The position numbers and the translations under genes were made by a program. Below the pieces are notes generated by a model, which saw only the letters and a program-made list of their open reading frames with translations, did no database searches and had not been told where the DNA came from. From Kryptolebias marmoratus (taxonomy: Eukaryota; Chordata; Actinopteri; Cyprinodontiformes; Rivulidae), in contig NC_051449.1 in assembly GCF_001649575.2 (NCBI RefSeq), positions 18,288,690-18,352,689 of the forward strand: 64,000 nt of DNA. Direction: 5' to 3'. Below, piece by piece: positions 43,201-64,000 of the stretch; position 1 is the stretch's first letter, and each line of letters begins with the position of its first letter.

Positions 43201-45906
43201 CTACATTATTTAAAAGTCTTATTGAATTAGGTTTATTGGTTTTATTGGATCAAACTGTTTTCAGGGATGGGAGCAGCGGTTATTGTTGCTCTCAGCAGAG
43301 ATTTAGATAGAAATGATTATTTTATACTTGTGGCATGAACATGAAAACATCCATTAGCCCAGACTGAAACAACAGGCAAATGTATGAACACCAAAAACAT
43401 CAGAAACCTTTGAGCTCGTTGTCCAAACATTTGAACTCAGTTAAGATACACAAACAGCTACTTATATAAAACATATGATCTTTTATTTAACCACATTTAA
43501 CTGTTTTTAAAACGTATTTAAATGTGGATTTTGTGCTTAACGTCTGCTCAAAGCTACTTTAACACGAATTTCTGTCACAGATTGTACTGAACAACACTCC
43601 GAGCAACGGAGGCATCAAAATCATTTTCAGATCACCTCTGTTGACCAGATATTTCCTCACAGTAACGATGGCTTGGTAAGTCCAGACTTTCCAGTAAACA
43701 TCAGACTTTGATATATATTAGCACAGCTACACCCAGTCATGGACTGTTACTTTATGGTGGCCAGTTTTCTTTAAAACTGATTTATTACACAAAGCCTTTG
43801 CTAATGTTTAGCATAGAAAGTAACTGTGGCAAAATAAGTGGGTCATGAATCGGAAATAAAGAAACAATGGTTCATGTTTTCTGTATGACTGATGATGTTT
43901 TCTGTCTGTTTTTAAGGTTTTCAATCAACCTTTGCATCTTCTGCCTGTACTTGGACATGGGAAGCCTCGGCTTCAGCATCTTTGTGACACAGTTCCTTTT
44001 CGGTGTTTTTGAAATACCAGCAAATTTACTCTCAATGTGGCTGCTGGAGATTTGGGGGAGAAAAATATTATTCATATCTACTATTCTGACAGGAGGGATT
44101 GCTTCCATTCTAATCCTAGCTGTTTTCCAAGGTAGACCACTTGTTTTGTTTTGTGTGTTTTTATGTTTCGGTCCATTTGCTGTTTTTAATTTGTGTGTGT
44201 GTGTTCCCCTTCTAGACTATCCTGTTGCTGTGACATCTTTAGCTGTCATAGCTCGCTTTTTCCTGATATGGGGCAGTTCTGTAACTTGCATCTATATGCA
44301 GGAGCTGTGTCCAACAGCTGTTCGGTAAGTCTTCACAGTTTGTAAAAAAAAAAAACCCACAACAAGTGTGAAACTTCATGTAAAATGTAAAATAAATTAA
44401 GGAAAATGGGGCTTTGTTTAGTAATAAGACAAAATGTTGTAAAACTGTAAAAGTGTAAAGAGAACCAAGACAAAAAGAAATTATAAAACTGATGCCAGGA
44501 GCCCATCAGGTCCACCACGGCAACCACACACGTGTGTTTTATCACTTCCTGGCAGCCCTCCTATTAGGACAGGCAGACAGAAACACAGAGTAGAAACTCA
44601 GCCTCAGATAAACAATAACTGTGCAGAAAGGTCATATGAAGAAAATCCCTAACCTGTAAATGGCAGAAGTGTCTGTGGGTTACACTTGTAAAGCTTTCAA
44701 GTTCAGTTTTATCGTCTCTTCTATTGTCTCTTGATTTTACAGTGGTAATAAAAAACAACCAATATAATAATAGTAATAAAAAAGAACAATAAAAAATCAC
44801 AGTAGGTTAAAAGAGGGCATTAAAATGTAATCAACCAAACTTCAGTCAAAACATTAAGTAAGCTCAATAAAGTGCTAATAAGTAATTCAAGAATTTTGCA
44901 AGGAACAAAAGATTATTTGTCTTTGAGTTCTGACTTTAAGGTGATTGTATTTCTGTTTTAAAGGAATTAGAAACTCCTTCTGAAGAAAGTGGTAAGGGCT
45001 GGACAGTATTAACTGAGCTTTTTGCAAAACTTGTTTGTGATAGATTTGTCCAAGAAGGTGCTGCTGTACACCAACTATTATACTGGCAACACTGACAATT
45101 TTGGACAAACATTTTCAGTAAATGCCCACCTGATGACTTTTGCAGTCGTTGGTATTAAAAATATACAATAGTAGAGACCGAACATGCCTTTACGGGGAGC
45201 CAATATGACAGCGTCTTTAAAGACAAGACCTGTGACATGTTTTAAATATTTACAGTGTTTTCTTGTAGATTTGACAAGTTAAAAAGGGCCTTCACTTCTA
45301 GCTCTGAGGAGAAAATTGTGATTTGAGTTGTTATGGAAGTTAATGACAGTTTGGATGTGCACACTTTGCACTCTTGGAGGATTTGAGAAAAGGCTACAAG
45401 TATGATAGCAGTAAGAGAGACACTGAGTGAAATAAGACAAAACTGCCTACCTTTTGATGGATAAAGTGTCCAAGAAGTGCAACATTTGTGAGAGTAAGAA
45501 GAGTTTGCAAAAAATGAGTGTAGCATGAGTGAATATGGTGTCTTTTTTCAGACAGACAGCCACAGCTTTGGGGTCGATATCAGGACGAGTAGGTGGATTA
45601 CTGGCCCCGCTGCTGAACATGTCGGCTGTGTTTCACTGGGTCATACCCATCATGGTCTCGAGCAGCCTGACAATTATCAGTGGACTGCTTGGCTTCCTCC
45701 TCCCAGAGACTAAAAGAAAAGAACTTCCTGAAACAGCTGAAGATGCTGAGAACAACAGGTAGCTATGAGTAATATTCTGCATTATAGATCTTAGGAGAAG
45801 CTCCTATATTTTATTATGCACAAATTTTCATTTGTTTCTGTTTGTGTCTTTCAGAAATCCAACACAAGCAGCCAGTTTTCAGCCTTCTGAATCAACCGAG
45901 TTATAA
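40295..45906 (+). CDS. SLC22A13-like organic ion transporter, copy D (exon-1 donor damaged)
   Basis: Exon 1 opens at 40295 (MNMADFGEI; the inner ATG at 40301 aligns with copy C). Later exons: 40766-40869, 42256-42410, 42597-42765, 42945-43065, 43581-43675, 43917-44131, 44216-44324, 45552-45758, 45855-45906, all with GT/AG borders, conserved lengths and correct phase. About 533 residues are expected if exon 1 has the usual length. Family marks: [39 protein letters not shown], tail ending STEL. The odd point is the end of exon 1. Where A, B and C read ATAGT(C/T)AC(T/A)GAT then GTAAGT, D reads ATAGTCAC then AAGTCGCAAGTGA, so the expected donor is gone; the nearby GT or GC donors I examined shift the frame, except a poor GTCACA after ATA. 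AATAAA at 46259 is the likely poly(A) signal. Either a very recent pseudogene, an unusual splice, or a sequence error. Confidence 0.8.
40412..40671 (+). repeat. Exon-1 segment nearly identical to copies A and B
   Basis: 260 bases encoding the large extracellular loop match copy A with two differences seen by eye (T at 40564, A at 40624), both silent. Sequence immediately before 40412 and after 40671 is clearly different from A and B. Confidence 0.88.
40935..41290 (-). repeat. Dispersed repeat in intron 2 of copy D (orientation 2)
   Basis: Carries the reverse complement of the landmark series in 34910-35370: 'ttggtcaaaccttgaaaat', 'ctcagagtatgtg', 'actgagttatag', 'tgtagatgtacatcca', 'ggttcatgagatattgtgct'. 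Inverted copy of the same interspersed family, diverged. Confidence 0.6.
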
Positions 45907-47337
45907 ATGTTTTGTCCAGAAAAAACATTTCTGTCAAAATTCTTGTTGATTTTATTTGTTGAACATCAGTTACTTTGAGCCTAAAGCTCCAAAATAAGTT
46001 TGAGAAATCATGAGATAAAAATGTGTGTAAGAAAGAAAATGTTTTGTTTCTTCTAAAGCTTTTGTTCTATTTCATGTTACCATGTTTTTTATAACTTCAT
46101 CAGTGAATTCTCTTTTCTGTTTTTTATTGCACTCATATGGAGATTTTTCACACATAAACAGCAAAATAAGCTTCAGATGTTTTTAAAATGCAGATTTTAT
46201 TGACTGTAAACTTCACACATTATGCATATCAGCTTTGTATAAACTGACTAAAAGCATCAATAAAGAAAGCAGCACTGATAGTTATTTATTTTTTGCTTTT
46301 TCTATCTTATTCTGGTTGTACATTTATCATTCATACACTTTTACACACACCGTCCTACAGAAAGAGCAATAAAATATTTGCTGGATGTGATTTTTAAAAA
46401 TCATTTTAAATTGTCTTTAAAACAGTGGTTATAAAACAAAGTTACTTTTTGTAGTTTTTTTCTCATTTGCCACAGTGTAGCAGAAACCATACATAAACAT
46501 CTGTATGAAAACAAAACAATCAAATGACAAATTTAAATTTGATTCTGAATTTGATGGTGAGTCAGTCATATTATAAGTATTGGTTTCCTGTAATTGTTAG
46601 CTCCACAAAAATTAAAAACAAATTATTTTTTCACAAAACATCCTTATTGGGTATTTTATCAAAAGACTGATTAAAGGCTGTACTCCTACACTTATTAAAC
46701 TCATCTGAATGTATTATTAAGAAATTTCAGTCTTTACCGTTGAAAACCCAACACATTTTATTCTTTCTCATTTATCACTGAAGAAAACATTCAGAGCAAA
46801 TAGTTTTTTTTTATCATTTTGCAATTCTAATTACTGAGATCAATGTACATCTTAATCGTACCCCTAAATCCTTTTAAGTGCATTTCACCCTTTTTTTAAT
46901 GCAAAGTATTTCATATCTACAAGGAAAATGTTGAATCGTTATTTTTTTATCTTTGCCATACTATACATTGTCACCTTCTTAAAATAATTGCCTAAGTCAT
47001 TTTTTGCAATTTTTCAGGAAACACAAAAAACTGAACCATTTGATGATTGTTGAGATGATTTAGGCAAAAAAAATTTTTTGAAAAAAAATGACTTAGGCAA
47101 TTATTTTAAGAAGGTGATGACATGATTTTTTTCCCTGCTGAATCTTGTAGAAGCACATTTCATCAAGCAAACTTAAGATCACGTTTGCATTACAGATTGT
47201 TATTCAGATTTCTAAATTTAATGGTGTGTAAATGGTTACAAAAAGGGATAAGTGTGAAGTTTGATGATTATTGCTATTTTTTATGTCCTTAAATTTGCTG
47301 GTGTTGTTTAAGCTGTAGTTAAAATACAGTCCTGCAG
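45907..47337. other. Convergent 3' region between copy D and xirp1
   Basis: Holds the 3' ends of two genes transcribed toward each other. AATAAA at 46259-46264 fits the end of copy D on the plus strand, and TTTATT-type motifs near 46196 and 46285 could serve xirp1 on the minus strand. A long inverted repeat lies at 46972-47116. No coding exon seen. Confidence 0.55.
46972..47116. repeat. Inverted repeat (hairpin/MITE-like)
   Basis: The left arm from 46972 begins CACCTTCTTAAAATAATTG and the right arm ends with its exact reverse complement at 47116; the arms are about 33 bases and pair almost perfectly. A shorter GATTTAGGCAAAAA copy of the arm interior lies in the loop. No ORF. Confidence 0.85.
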
Positions 47338-63528
<16,191 letters not shown>

Positions 63529-64000
63529 AGCAGATTTCCAAAAAGCAGCTTCAACAAGGAAAGAAAGTTTGTGCTCATAAAACTTATGTGAATGCTAAGA
63601 TTTTATTTTTGATTAAACCTGGAGATTCAGAAAGCACATTGTTACATTTAGATCAAATCAAAGCAATACATATATGTCTTTAATAAATCAAATGTAATTC
63701 TGAACTGACTCAACACATTCATAAAGCTGAGCTTTAACTTTATTTGAGTTATTATATAACAGGATGTGACACTGACGATCACATGACTCTGTTAATGTTT
63801 ATAAACTCTAGTAATCCCAGCAGCATCAAATTCAAGTGTATTTCTCTAGATGGCTGCATGTTACTGCACAATCAGTCAATAATTTAGCTTTTCCTAAAAC
63901 TCATTAAGTTATTTTAATAAAAGAAATCTAGCATCTTAATCTTAAACTGCAAAAATAAAATGTGTTTGCATTTATATTCTCTAAAAGTATTGTTTAAAAT
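63529..64000. other. xirp1 upstream region
   Basis: AT-rich. The first bases upstream of the ATG at 63528 should be 5' UTR on the minus strand. No further exon, TATA box or neighbouring gene recognised before the window ends. Confidence 0.4.

Overview
This window is animal, and specifically teleost-like, nuclear DNA. Genes are split by GT-AG introns, decayed non-LTR retrotransposons, a Tc1/mariner-type element and MITEs sit in the introns and gaps, and the order of gene families (OSR1 kinase, SLC22A13-type transporters, Xin) matches the vertebrate 3p22-type neighbourhood. No bacterial, viral or CRISPR features were seen. All gene models were assembled by eye from splice sites, reading phase and remembered family features; no alignment or database search was run.

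Layout. (1) 1-6136, plus strand: the 3' fifteen coding exons of oxsr1 (OSR1, the WNK-SPAK/OSR1 pathway kinase); the first about 61 residues lie left of the window. (2) 9194-45906, plus strand: a tandem array of SLC22-family organic ion transporter genes, best called slc22a13-like. One copy is dead (9194-11805), three look intact (A 12608-18569, B 19887-24960, C 27799-36464), and one (D 40295-45906) is intact from exon 2 onward but has a damaged exon-1 splice donor. The three intact genes share exactly the same exon lengths (375/104/155/169/121/95/215/109/207 plus a short last exon), and D matches from exon 2. (3) 47338-63528, minus strand: the actin-binding Xin gene xirp1. A 6.9 kb exon encodes about 26 Xin repeats. 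It lies between EPLIN-like 5' exons and two 3' exons encoding a LIM domain and a long acidic tail, so one locus could make a Xin-repeat protein and a LIM protein lacking Xin repeats.

SLC22 array history. Copies A and B are essentially identical for 3,666 bp at a constant offset of 7,279 bp, introns and a LINE fragment included, yet diverge sharply on both sides. The part of exon 1 encoding the large extracellular loop is also nearly identical in copy D, although the rest of D is well diverged. This points to recent gene conversion (or an assembly artefact) over an older tandem family.

The genes do not form one pathway. oxsr1 controls cation-chloride cotransporters, the SLC22 proteins move organic anions or cations across the plasma membrane, and xirp1 organises actin in muscle. 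Their adjacency reflects conserved synteny.
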